The notes under the pieces: model-generated
The model's input: the letters and a program-made list of their open reading frames with translations, nothing else
Told to the model about the DNA's origin: nothing
Database searches by the model: none
NCBI GenBank assembly: GCA_050084985.1
Contig: JBITNC010000001.1
Coordinates: forward strand, 30,194,001 to 30,258,000
Origin: Nageia nagi
Taxonomy: Eukaryota; Pinophyta
Reading direction: 5' to 3'
Length of the DNA stretch: 64,000 nt
Part shown: piece after piece, positions 36,959 to 49,099 of the stretch
How positions within the stretch are numbered: position 1 is the stretch's first letter
Layout of the letters: each line of letters begins with the position of its first letter
Translations under genes and position numbers: made by a program

Positions 36959-37806
36959 TGTTGTAGTGAAAATAGAGTTGGAATGTAGAATAACATAAAA
37001 TACAATTATTCTTCAATCTTCACTAAACCTCAAATTACGTAAAATAGATAGAAATGTTGTAATTGTGAATTGATATTGATTTTTAGCTCCAACTACAATT
37101 TGCCCTTGGAAGGGACTTTTACAAATGCCATTTGCCAAAATAAGAGTGTTAGATCTTCATTGTTTTTGATTTGCTTGCTTCTCTCCTTGATATGAACAAC
37201 CTGTAAATCCTACACACATGCAAAAGACAATAACATCAAAGCATCTATGTATGACATGTATTAAATTGAAACTAGCATAAAACAATGAAAGGTATGAGAT
37301 CACAAGATTTTGGTAGCATTACCCTACTTCAAAATTGGGTTCAATGGCCTCCCTTTTTGCTTTGTATTAGCTTGTATTTATAGATTTTAGGTGAGATGTT
37401 CAAAGGCTGGTAAGAGGAAGTGAAAAGCCATCGTAGGTCATAACTGACCCCCTATATCCACCTCATCTTGAAAAGTTGAAACATTTCAACTTTCTCTTGC
37501 TGTTTTGGTTTCTATTCGGCTATTATAGAGTCACCAATGACTAGAATATGGACACTGGTGACTGGCTCAAAATGCTGGCATTTGTTTTGGGTCACCGATG
37601 ACTGGTTTTCCATTTTTATAATAATGTTAAAATGACCACCAAATAGTCAATTTTTATCGAAAAGGGGTCATGTGACCACTCATTTTGCATGTAATTGATG
37701 AGAGCTATCCAATAATAGAGTTTTTAAGCTTGTTTGAGGCTTGTATAAAGAGTTATAATTATTTCAATGTTTACTAGTTACAAGGGGACATTTTTAGGTG
37801 TCTACA
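36959..37806 (-). mobile_element. 3' LTR of element B
   Basis: Minus-strand TATA box TATAAATA at 37375-37382; a perfect dyad AAAGTTGAAA-CA-TTTCAACTTT (37472-37493) about 90 bp upstream of it. GTCACC-type words at 37532, 37553 and 37591 recur in the leader. Confidence 0.92.
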
Positions 37807-40800
37807 TTTTGCCCCTTTTTGAATTATCAATCGAGAAATGCGGTTTATGATTTCAAAAATATAGGATGAGAAGCTTTGTTGCTTGATTATTTGTTTTTGC
37901 TTTTTTATGATATAAGTTTTGACTTAATTTCTTAGATGAATCAAAATTTTGATTTATCAAATTATGATAAAATGTGTTTTCATTTTACATTTGATGTAGT
38001 TTTGAAAACAAATTTGAATATACTTTAGAAGTGACTATTTTCGGTATGACCATGTGTTGAGCTTGTGTGACAATTGCATGACATTTCTATTATGTCATTT
38101 TGCATGTCTAAGCACACATGTACCATATAAGTCCTCTTTAGTATATGAGTTTGATGGTGTTGTCCTTTATCTCGACAACGAGGTTTCAAGATGATCTCCT
38201 GTAACAATGATACATCACATTTTATCTCCTTTGATATTTGTAAATGTTAATGATATTATTAAGAAATATCATCAAAATATTTTTCATATAAAGCTTAAGA
38301 TATTTTAGTAGGATATAATATAGCTTCTCTAAATCAAAACTTATTATATATATATTTCATCATCTGGTGTTGTCATGAGGATAGTCCTGGCCATGATTGA
38401 ATATGATTTTTTGACTTTTACAATTGATACATTCTGAAAATGATATTGTAATACATCAAAACTACAAGTGTGTCAATCTCCATACTGTGTGCTGTTTATG
38501 GTAGTTGCATGACAAGACTCTAGTTTGTCTCTACATACCGAAGCGAGTATGTGATGGTAAGCTTATTTGATGTATACAATTTTGAGATAGTGATGTTGTA
38601 TATCAAAACTTCACTTGTGTTTATCTCCATACTGTGTGCTATTTATGGTAGTTGCATGACAAGACTCTAGTTTGTCTATGCATGCCGAAGCGAGTATGTG
38701 ATATGAAGCTTATTTTGTATATACAAGTCATCTTTCATTTTTCTCTACTTTTGACCCAGCAGAATGGGTTTCATGATGATCTTTTACATAAGTCTTTTAG
38801 AATCATATTGAGCATAAATATCTTATTTTAGGTTATAGGCAATCTTAATTACCTTAACCGTGAGTAGACATATAACTTTTGATTTTGTAATTAACAATGT
38901 TTTGGGTATATTTTAAAAGCGATGTAGGCATGGTCTTACTATGTGATCATGGGCTTACTTTGATTGTGGTGCTGATCTAAGCATTATGGCCCCCTTTGAA
39001 TGAACTAATGATGTCAGTGATGATGATGATAGACTGTTCAAAAAACTAATACATATTAGCTAGTGAACAAGTAAGATGAATGTACAAATGATTCTAACCT
39101 TATTGTTTCAATCATTTATAGGTGAACATAAGGTTTGATTTTAGGTCATGGGAAATTGTATTTACCCCAATTATCCAAGTATGATTTCTTGAGCTTTGCA
39201 ATTGAAGTGTTTTGAACACACATTAGTTGTACACCAAATAGGTACTAAAGGCTTGTTTCCATATATCATTACATGGGTGTCTTGTGTTTACCCTGAGGAA
39301 ATGTATGAAGCCGAGTCAGGTATATGACATGTAGTCCCCTTTGTGTGCACTGATTTGAATTTTGATTATTATGTTATTACTCTAGAAGAATATGTTTTAT
39401 AAAAATCATTAGAATCATGTTTTTTGATAACTAGTGTTTTCTGAATATGTATAACAATAAGTGATGACTAAACATGCATAACATGACATATGATTTGAAC
39501 TAGGAAGTTCATGATTCATTGTAAGATAATAAACAATAAATGGTGTTTTTCCTATCAAGGATTCATGATGAAATTATTTATGATCAAGTTTGCATGTTTA
39601 TTTGGTTATCTTCTTCCTTTTTTTTTTTTAATGGCAGGATGTGGTGAGCAAACATAGTCATGTATCTTAAGAAGATACAAACAAACTAATATGTTATCAT
39701 TGTAGACTTATACAAATACCACTAGACTCATAAGTAGGTGATAATATACTTGAGGTTGGTAAGTGGTTAAGTCAAGACTCGTACACTTGAGTTTATCAAC
39801 TTATGTACAAATATTTTAAATCTTGATTTTGTTGGTTGATGGTAGAGGCAAATGATTTGCTTTGGGTCGTGGACAATCATAGTTGCCCCAAATTATGATC
39901 AAACATAAACTTTTTGAATTTTTGCAATAAAAGTATTTTTAAAATAGGTTCTACACCTTACTAGGTATTCATGCTTGCCTACATATGCTATTTCATGGAA
40001 CACTTTATTCCATAGGCTCTTTACCATTAGCATGTATGCGACATGGAGTCTTTTCAAAGTAGATAACATTTTAATGTTTGATAATTCTGCTATTTACCCT
40101 AGCAGAATGGGTTTCATTATCATTTCTTGCAAAAATCATTAGAAACATGTTTTTCCATGATTGAGGTTTTTTGTTGAACAAGACTTGAAAACAAGACAAA
40201 TGCATTCTACCTCATTTATCGAGAGGGTGATACAAAACCAAGTTTGCTACAAAGATCGACATAATGATAGATGATATATATTATGTATTTTGTTATTCAT
40301 TCTTAAGAAATTTTTAATCATGAATGTACTTTGATGTGCTACACATTGATGGTGTATCTCTAAGTTCGAATAAGTACTTCGATTATTGTTATTAGTTTTA
40401 TTGTTATTTCAATCATTGATGATGATTTTGATATTATTAAATATTTTCAAATTTAAGGATAATGATTTGAAAAATTGCAGTATTAGATTGTATCATTTAG
40501 CAAACTTGGCTACTAATACTTTTTATTTTATGATAACATGTACAAAAGGATATGGAACAAGATGTAGCACACATTCAATTTATGGGTAGATGATAATGAA
40601 TGGAAAGGGGAGAAGAACATCGACTTCCAATTCAAAGGGAAGAGCAATTTTTTACTCTCGATCCCAAGGAATGATGTAAGCTTTTTAATGATATTCTAAG
40701 GGTTTGAAATGGATGGGATATGATAGGAAAAGAACATTGACTTCCAATTCAATGGGGAGAATAATTTCTTATTCTCGATCTCAAAGAATAATGGAAGCTA

Positions 40801-42430
40801 TAAAATTTAACAATGTTCTAGGGTTGACTTTTATCATTCTACTAAGAACAATTTCTTGCTTAAACTTGTAGATAAGAATAGAAGCAAAAGGTTTTAACAA
40901 CAACAATGTTGACTCCCATATTAATGGGGAGAGCAATTACTCACTCTTTTTCTCAAATAATATGGAAGCACCTCCAATTTAATAATCGATAAAGATGGAT
41001 TAGGAAATATATGGATGTTGGATAATAAAATATGAAAGTTGGTATAGTATAATGTGTATGGGGTGGTGGTGGATGTTAATATGAAAATAGTATAACAAAT
41101 GAATATACATAGGATGTATTGAGTATTTAGAGAGATAAACTAATCAACTCATCAAGGCATTGATAAACATAAGTGCAATATTAATTACTATGTAATAATA
41201 AATAGTATGGGATGGAGGCATGGGATGATGAAGAAATTAATGATCATAATATTCAAGTTGACCATATTAACCAATCACCATTAGATTTTTTCTTCTTTAG
41301 ATGATATAAAACAAAGTCATGATGTTCTCAAAATTATCATAGACTCATGTGTGTGCAATGATATTTATTTCCATCTCTATACAATCTCAAACTAAATGTC
41401 ACAAGAGCATAAAATATATAAGCTAGTTCATCCATATGAAACGTACAGAGGTCCATAGGAAAGAAGGTCGCTAACCAATATGGACATGTTGTCACTCGTA
41501 AGGTATGCCCCATTGCCAAACAAGCGTCCATAGCCCCGCTGATGATTAACCCCTCGATCCTGCTACAACCTTGCTCTACTACCAGTCAGGCGTCCATAGC
41601 CCTGGTAGAGGATATTGTAATCACCCAAGAATCATTGATATAATGTAGTAATTTTTTTTTTGTCATCTCTTTTCACCTTTTTTTTTGTTAACTATCAAAT
41701 GATTCTTGGGTTCAAGATGAAGTGAATAATAGGATGAACATGTAATACTTTCACATGAAATCATGTTCTTGTAACACCTCATTCTTGATTGTTTTAAGAT
41801 TATTTAAATGTGAAGATGTGTATGAGTCTGTAATAACCTTAAGTGTATCATAATCATGTTTGTTTATCATCCAAAATTTCAAAAATTTCATGATGAAGGT
41901 TGGTAAAGTCAATAAGAATATTAATTTCATAAACTATTTCTTTTACAATAAGTATTAAACATATTTGTAAAATGGTATGGAAGTGATCATGGATAATGTA
42001 TAGTACATATGCCTTGATGAATTGTTAGAATATAATCTGATACTCAAATATTCCAACATAATGGGGGATGAATATGAGGTGGAAAAAAGGGAAGACATGG
42101 AAATACCATAAACATATTATAACCTATTTCAAAATAAGATATGATCATTTTAGTTTTTATCATATTTTGATGTTTGTGTGATTTCTAAATCATGTTTTGA
42201 TGACTTTTTTTTTTTTATGGAGGGCAATTGCCCCAATGTGATCTATGTAAAACATGAGGAGATCAAAAGTAAGATGGGGGATGACTGCCCCAATGTGAAC
42301 GATGTGAAGGAGATTGAATATCCTTATGCAAATAACATAATTCATCATTGTTTAATTGTGTGGAATGTACATATGTATTTTGTAGATTATGTAAATTGTT
42401 ATTTATCAATAAAGGTATATCTACTTCAAG
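37807..42430 (-). other. Long 3' non-coding region of element B with internal duplications
   Basis: No RT, RNase H or integrase motif in any frame. Repeats: a block with CCATACTGTGTGCT, TTGCATGACAAGACTCTAG and CCGAAGCGAGTATGTG at 38475-38562 and again at 38623-38702; a looser unit with CAGCAGAATGGGTTTCAT at 38757 and AGCAGAATGGGTTTCATT at 40102; GTCATGG-AA-T-TA---CCCCAA near 39145 and 39867. Three units with ACTTCCAATTCAA-GGG, TTACTCTCGATC, AATGATGTAAGCT start at 40613, 40731 and 40904. A GC-richer hairpin lies at 41579-41608. Confidence 0.7.
41579..41608. repeat. GC-richer hairpin with flanking direct repeat
   Basis: CTACCAG (41579-41585) and CTGGTAG (41602-41608) form a stem around a 16-base loop. 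GCGTCCATAGCCC occurs at 41524-41536 and 41590-41602. The 41450-41620 stretch is clearly richer in GC than its surroundings. Confidence 0.6.
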
Positions 42431-43351
42431 TCATCTATCATCCATCAAATCATGAAGGGCATGATTTAATTGGTGGAAATGTTTAGTATCATGCCCCAAT
42501 TGATGATGATGAACATGATTTCCATACTTATCATATTTTATTAATTTAGGCTTTAGGTTTTCTTTCATTATATGATCTACCACCTTGTTAGGTTGTTTCG
42601 ATGATTGCATTCCATCATTGTAATCATCTTTGGATTTTAATTTCCATCTCATATCTTTATGATTATGCCCTTGCCTAGCAAAGGTGGATGATGATTTCCC
42701 CTTTGAATTTTGCATAGGAGGTTTCATTTTCAATGATTTTGTAATATTATAATGTGAGTATGGATTTTCATCTCTTCGTACACAATGGAGTACTCCCTCA
42801 TGAATGTATTTTAGACAACCATGAAATGTAGATGGGACACATTCCATTTCTTGAATCCATGGTCTACCTAAAAGAATATTATATTGTTCGATGTTTCCTT
42901 CGATGATATATAATTATGTTTGTATTGTCTTACATCCAATGGTGATGGGTAACACTATCGACCCTATTGTTGAACATAAGGCATTATTAAATGCTTGTAT
43001 TTGTAATGATGGTAAAGAAATATGAGAGAAGGGAAGATTCAATTTGTGATATGCCAACGTAGATATGATATTGACATCTGACCCTTCGTCTATTAATATC
43101 CTCTTAACAATTTTACCATTTACTTTACCAATGACATGGAGAGGTGGATCTAACCCTTGAAGTCCCTTGTTTGGTTGTCTCTCATGGTCATAAAAAGAAA
43201 TTATAGGCTGATGTATCAATGGAGGAAATTGCATTTTGGATTTTTTATTATATGATATATCAATTTGTTTTTCTTGTATGTTTTGAGTTCCAGTATCAAA
43301 TCCAACTATTCTTATAATAGGTTGATTACTTGGATTCCAGGTGGGTGTCAC
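42431..43351 (-). pseudogene. Protease of element B
   Basis: It continues the Gag frame. The core is KIVKRILIDEGSDVNIIS, where the usual D-G-S or D-S-G reads D-E-G-S; the Asp is kept. The flap side follows with LPSLQIQAFNNALCSTIGSI and, after a stop near 42912, the C-terminal YNILLGRPWIQE motif normal for Tat/Athila proteases. A basic Ser/Lys-rich tail (KGKSSSTFARQGHNHKDMRW) and a His-rich end (YGNHVHHHQLGHDTKHFHQL) finish the frame at 42431, with no RT after it. Confidence 0.78.
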
Positions 43352-43450
43352 TTGACTATAATTAGGTACAATAGATATTATATTTACTTGATATGAAGGA
43401 AGTGAGTCTTGATAATTTTTTAAATTTTGATCTGAAATAGAAGTATGGTC

Positions 43451-44329
43451 TTATACTTCCAAGTTATTATCTTTGATTGAATTTTGAGTTCTATTTCTCA
43501 ATGCTAGACAATTTTTTGTACTATGACCTCTTTGATGGTGATAATTACAATACTCATTTTTGTTATATTTTTCTTTTCTCATAATTTTTATTTCACCGTA
43601 TTTAATCTTGACCTTCTCAATTATAACTGCTTGAGCAATAACTTCTTTGAGAGTATTATATTGTTGGATTTGTAATATACTAGCTATAGGCCTTAAACAA
43701 TTTTTATTGAATAATTTAACTAACTCCTCCTGAGGTAAGGTATAGGGCATGCCATAGAGTATATCCCTCCATCATGAAATAAAGTCAACAATTGATTCAT
43801 TCTAAGATTGTTTCAGTTCTACAAGATCCATAATAGAAGATTCCTCTTTGATATAAATCCTAAAATGTTGTAAGAACAAGTCTGCCAATTGAGGAAATGA
43901 ATAAATACTATGTCGTGGCAAATTATAATACCATTCCAAGGCTTGGGATGCAAGCATCATGGGGAACAAACGTATTATCAAGACCTCATCATTAGAAATT
44001 AGGTAATTTGAAAACTTAAACCACCTTAAATGTTCCTTAGGATCCTTATTTCCTATAAAAGGAATTATCTTAGGCATTTCAAAGTTGTAAGGTAATTTCT
44101 TCTTAGGGACACTTGGATGGATGGGTTCATTGCAAATATTGTCATATGTCAACTTCTTGAACCTTGATATGTTCATTTCTTTATTCATGAAATATTTCAT
44201 GAAATATTCTAATTCTTTATCTGTCCAACTACCCTGAGGATGTTTTCGGTATCTTCTATGATTGGTGTTTCTTTCTGACTTCAGGTCTGAATTATAAGAT
44301 TCATCATTAGAAAGAAATCTTAATAACAA
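43451..44329 (-). pseudogene. Capsid and zinc knuckle of Gag, element B
   Basis: Capsid: KKLPYNFEMPKIIPFIGNKD, FPMMLASQALEWYYNLPRHS and PQLADLFLQHF, the gypsy 'P--F-G--DP--HL--F' and 'A--WY--L' pattern. The zinc knuckle CNYHHQRGHSTKNC lies near 43560-43520 (form CxxH---xGHxxxxC common in Tat/Athila). Same frame as protease and the N-terminal extension. One stop at about 43800 separates the capsid block from the knuckle block. Confidence 0.85.
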
Positions 44330-46183
44330 TGATGAAGATGATAATTATGGAAGATTAGAAGGTAAATGATGCCCTTGCATTAAATTTTTAAGAGTTGTAG
44401 ATGGTTGTACTTTATTTTGTTGAGACTTCTCATGAAGTAACCAACTATCTCAAACTTCTTGTTTTACCTTATCAAAAATTTGTCGTTGTTTGTCAAGCTC
44501 TTGGTTTTATTTTTCTTTGAGTTCTATATTCTTTTCTTTAAGTTTGGCTTCCTCTTTTAACTTATATTCAACATCTTCATATCTTTTACTAAAGTTTATA
44601 GTTTCTTCATAATCTCTCTCTATGTGTTTTCTCTTTGCCTCCAACTCTGCAAAAGAGGGTATCTCTCCTACCTTGAATTGTTTAGCTAAAGCTTTTCTAC
44701 ATTTTTCTTGCGATGAGGGTTTCTCACAGGAGTAAGGATCATAGAAGAATTTGTTTGAGATCTTAGATTGAGGATTTGTTTGTGAGGTTCTTACCGAATA
44801 CAAGTTCATTCTATCAAAATCTTCCATACAAGACCTAGCCCTATGAAGTGTTTTTTGATAGGTGGGGTCAGTTATCCTAGCTTGTGAAGAGGGGCTTTGA
44901 GGTTGATAATCTAAACTCTTGAGAGACAATTCTCTTTGTTGATTAGAGTAAGATTTTTGATATATCCATACTTGGTAATTAAGTGGTGATGATAATTGCA
45001 GCCAAGCTTGAATCTTTTGGTTTGCATAAGTTTTTACGTCATGCTTTTGCCTCATCTCTCCTTGTCTCATTTTGTCGACAAACTCATTGAAGGTTTTGTC
45101 ATGTTGATTGTGAGAAGAACATGCTTGTTGTTGTTTATGGGATTCCCTTTGCAAAATATTCTTAGATTTTTCATCACAGAAAATATTCCTAAGTAATTTA
45201 TTTGTTGTAGGGCTATCTTCTTTATCACATTCCCAATTTTTCATCAAGCTAGTTTGATATTTTGAAGGTATTTTTAGTGGGTTTGAACAACATTCATCCT
45301 CATAAAACTTTGTATCATTATCATGATGTGTTGTTTCCCCACACAAATGTTCATTCCTAAGCTCATGTGTGTTAGCTTTGGAAATTTTATTTTTATATTT
45401 TTCATTTCTTTGTGATTGAAATTATTGAGATTCAATAATACAATCTATGGATTTTTTAATTATTATGTGAGGCTCTTCACTTTCTACCTGTGATGGGAGT
45501 GAACAAGTTTCATCCTTGAACTCAAGAATATCATGAGATTCATGGGAATAAATAGAAGGTCTTGTAACCTCTATAAGGGGAAGAGAATGAAATTGCAATT
45601 CTGAGGAATGTTCTGAAAGGTCCTCAAGATTCATGTCAAGCTCCTCTTCTTTAATATCATATTCATCCCAAGGGTGGGGTGAATACATCAAGGAATATAA
45701 CTCTAGGAGGTCATATGATTTAGCATAGGATGTGGCATCAAGGTCTTCAGCATTAATACTCGATTCATCCCCTAGCAAATTGGATTCATTAGGTTTGATA
45801 GTCTCAAAAGGGGATGCAGAACAAGATTTTAATTTGATGAGATGTATCGATGAGTTTTCAATCTTTATGATGGGCTCATTATTTTCAATGTCAAACTCAT
45901 CCCATGATGAGGGTGAAGGAATGGAAGAACTATACTCTAGCTCTTCATGGGATCTAACAAGGCTTTCTGAGGATTGAAGAAGAGGTATGGTACATTGTTC
46001 TATCTTTGCTAAATATGCTAAAAGTTTTTCAATGTCGATACAAAAATCATTCTTCATGACCTTTGAAGTAGAATAAGTATCTAAAGTTGTCTTGGCAAGA
46101 TGTGACCATAGTCTTTGTATTTTTGGTTTTACTTTGATAGAAAAAGGAACATAATTCAAAAGTGCAACCAAAATAAACCTCAT
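44330..46183 (-). pseudogene. N-terminal extension of Gag, element B (about 620 codons)
   Basis: It starts MRFILVALLNYVPFSIKVK at 46183 and stays in one frame down to the capsid, with stops only at four positions, each a probable CAA or CGA change. First part acidic: a duplicated module with SPSSWDEFDIENNEP (about 45910) and SPHPWDEYDIKEEEL (about 45670), some 78 residues apart. Second part Gln/Lys-rich (RESHKQQQACSSHNQHDKTF), then a strongly charged coiled coil ELEAKRKHIERDYEETINF...KLKEEAKLKEKNIELKEK (about 44650-44507). I do not recognise this part; it is not standard Gag. Confidence 0.7.
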
Positions 46184-46238
46184 AATGATAAAATTCCTTT
46201 AAGGTCTTATGAAATGCATTTAAACAAGTAAAATACAT

Positions 46239-47666
46239 TTATGCATACTACCCTCCCAAACATTCATGTCCATTTACTTATCTTATTTTAATGTGATACA
46301 ATCAAAAGTTTATTTTAAGTGAGTCTTGACCTTAATAAACCCCGTTGTTCTTTTTAATTGTAATGTGATTCGTTATCCAACCTCTTAATGATGTTCATTA
46401 ACTCCTTCTTGCTGTGGAAGTTTTATATGTGATAAATTTCCTCTTCTTACTAGTCACATATCTCTTCGACCTCCAATGGAGTGGTAAGAGCAGACTTAGT
46501 AAAAAGCCATTAAGTGTAGATAAATTAATTAAATGAGGTTCAATTACTCCTCCAAGAGTCACATATCCCTTCGACCTCCAATGGAGCGGTAAGGGCAGAC
46601 ATCTTTAAGATTGTTAATGTGAAGTATATTTCCAAATAAGATGTGAATAAGTTTTACCTCTTTCACTTAACTTATTTCTGATCACTTAAGATCGCTCGAG
46701 GTGCAAAAGTGAGAGCATACTTTGTTAAGTGAAAGTACTTAGTGTATTCGAATCCCTCCAATTCATTAACCTTTTAATATGATTTATACTACCCAAAACC
46801 TAATTTATTTCCTTAAGTTCATTCCAAATTAAGTGTGATTTATTTACTCCTTCCAATTATGGAAGTATTATGTGTAATAAATTACCTTCTCTTACTAGTC
46901 ACATATCCCTTCGACCTCCAATGGAGTGGTAAGGGCAAACTTGGTAAGAGGTCATTATGTGTGGATAAATTAACCAAATTAATGAGTGTGAATGTGAAAG
47001 AAAAGAAGAATTAATTACTCCTTCTTATCAGGTCTATTTTGGTCACCTTATATCGCATGAAGCGCAAAGGGAGAGCATAAGTAGATAAGATAAAAAGTAT
47101 TAATGTGTACGTACCCTTCACCCAAAACATGAAAATAAATACATAACATTATACATAAAGTAAATTAATAAAAAACATGCATTTAACCTTTTCTACCCAT
47201 TCTTATATGCATTCTAGGCAAAGGAATCACATTCAAAAGTATCCTTCCATTCTAACAATATGTTATATATTTTATTTTATTTTTTTAGAAATAACAAAAG
47301 GAGGCAAAATTACCTAGAGTATGAGTCACCGGCATTTAAATAGAGATCGTTGGCATTTATTCTAAGTCACCGGTGTCCAATTCTAATCATTGGTGTTTAG
47401 TCTAGATTACTTTGTAAATCGTTGGCACTCCTTTTGAGTCACCGATGTTCAATTCCAATTACTGGCATTCCTTTTGAGTCATCGATGTTCGATTCCAATC
47501 GTTGGCATTTCTACAATAGATTTCATAAAAAAACACAGAACGCAAAATTTAAAGTCAATATATGGAAAAATTCAAATAAACCAAATAACAAAAAGGTAAA
47601 ATCATTTTAACATAAACAAAAAACCTCCCTATCAATAACGGAAGGGCCCTCCTTTTAGTGCTAGAA
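46239..47666 (-). repeat. 5' leader of element B, built of long tandem repeats
   Basis: A block with CACATATC-CTTCGACCTCC and AATGGAG-GGTAAG-GCA occurs at 46452, 46558 and 46898. A second block (TATCGC-TGA-GCGCAAA, GAGAGCATA) occurs near 46690 and 47050, about 360 bp apart. Then 47320-47520 holds short repeats of GAGTCACCG-TGTTCAATTCC and CGTTGGCATT. A primer site on the minus strand adjoining the LTR reads TTCTAGCACTAAAAGGAGGG. No open frame of note. Confidence 0.75.
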
Positions 47667-48514
47667 TGTTGCAGTGAAAATAGAGCTGGAATGTAGAATA
47701 ACATAAAACACAATTATTCTTCAATCTTCACTAAACCTCAAATTATGTAAAATAGATAGAAATGTTGTAATTGTGAATTGATATTGATTTTTAGCTCCAA
47801 CTACAATTTTCCCTTGGAAGGGACTTTTACAAATGCATTTGCCAAAATAAGAGTGTTAGATCTTCATTGTTTTTGATTTGCTTGCTTCTCTCCTTGATAT
47901 GAACAACCTGTAAATCCTACACACATGCAAAAGATAATAACATCAAAGCATCTATGTATGACATGTATTAAATTGAAAATAGCATAAAATAATGAAAGGT
48001 ATGAGCTCACAAGATTTTGGTAGCATTACCCTACTTCAAAATTGGGTTCAATGGCCTCTCTTTTTTGCTTTGTATTAGCTTGTATTTATAGATTTTGGGT
48101 GAGATGTTCAAAGGCTAGTAAGAGGAAGTGAAAAGCCACCATAGGTCATAACTGACCCCCTATATCCACCTCATCTTGGAAAGTTGAAACATTTCAACTT
48201 TCTCTTCCTATTTTGGTTTCTATTCGGCTATTACAGAGTCACCGGTGACTGGAATATGGACGCCGACGATAGGCTCAAAATGTCGGCATTTGTTTTGGGT
48301 CACTGGTGACTAGTTTTCCATTTTTATAACAATGTTAAAATGATCGCCAAATAGTCAATTTTTATCAAAAAGGGGTCATGTGACCACTTGTTTTGCATGT
48401 ACTCAATGAGAACTATCCAATAATAGAGTTTTCAAGCTTGTTTGAGGCTTGTATAAAGAGTTATAATTATTTCAATGTTTACTAGTTACAAGGGGACATT
48501 TTTAGGTGTCTACA
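47667..48514 (-). mobile_element. 5' LTR of element B
   Basis: It pairs with 36959-37806. TATA box at 48083-48090 (minus), dyad AAAGTTGAAA/TTTCAACTTT at 48180-48201, and GTCACCGGTGAC at 48238-48249. Confidence 0.92.
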
Positions 48515-48519
48515 ATAGG
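48515..48519. repeat. Target-site duplication of element B, right copy (ATAGG)
   Basis: Exact copy of 36954-36958. Confidence 0.93.
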
Positions 48520-49099
48520 AAAAACCAAGAATACACCAAACAAAAGATAGTTACAGATTATTTATCTAATGACCACTAAAAGAGTTCATCACCAAAGTAG
48601 CTCTATGTCCCTCTCAATGTGTGATCAATAAAGCCATGATAGGGAGATGTGAAAAAGAAGCAAAAGCAATCATAGGTTGATAGTAGCAGAGTCAAGAATA
48701 GGCACCTATTAAATAGGTTATCAAAACTCCTAAGCACTTTCTACTCTAAAAATGCAAGCAAGTGATAATGAAAGAGGGGTCAACCCTCTTTTTTAAGATT
48801 TCAAGAGCACATATCCCTAGATAATCTTGATTTGCACACTTATGGATTATAAGTAGGTAAATAGAGCAGTTAGAATTAGTAAGAAATACACCATTATCTA
48901 GGTTTTATAGTTTTCAAAAATTATTCAAGAAAAGGATTGCCCATAGCCTTCTTCTATCAATATTAATGACCATCAATAGTGTGCTTTTATGAAAATAGAC
49001 TGCCCATGTTCCTTATTTTGTTAGATTGAACATCTTGATTTGCTAGACATAATAAAGAATTACCTATATGATTATATCTTGGATCATATTTTGTTATAT
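48520..49099 (+). other. Element A sequence right of the B insertion, non-coding
   Basis: It holds GATTGCCCATAG (48936) and GACTGCCCATG (48995), which match words at 36690-36745 left of B. No coding frame. Confidence 0.5.

Larger units (their letters stand above)
36959..48514 (-). mobile_element. Element B: young Gag-protease-only LTR retrotransposon
   Basis: Two LTRs of 848 bp (36959-37806, 47667-48514) differ at only a few percent of sites by eye and are flanked by ATAGG. On the minus strand the LTR reads TGTAGACACC...CAACA. The polypurine tract (TTCAAAAAGGGGCAAAA, 37807-37823) lies beside the low LTR; the 5' side is at 47666. Content on the minus strand: 1.4-kb repeat-rich leader, a 1251-codon frame with N-terminal extension, capsid, zinc knuckle and protease, then 4.6 kb of non-coding repeats. 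RT, RNase H and integrase are absent. It is the innermost and youngest insertion. Confidence 0.9.

Noticed and set aside
17128-46183. Reassigned genetic code (UAA/UAG as Gln), suggested by in-frame stops at Gln positions
   Set aside because: Stops also stand at Trp and Arg positions, and the elements are of plant type; deamination explains all of them.
46390-47110. CRISPR-like or centromere satellite array in the B leader
   Set aside because: Spacing is irregular, units are long and inside an LTR element leader; plant nuclear context excludes CRISPR.
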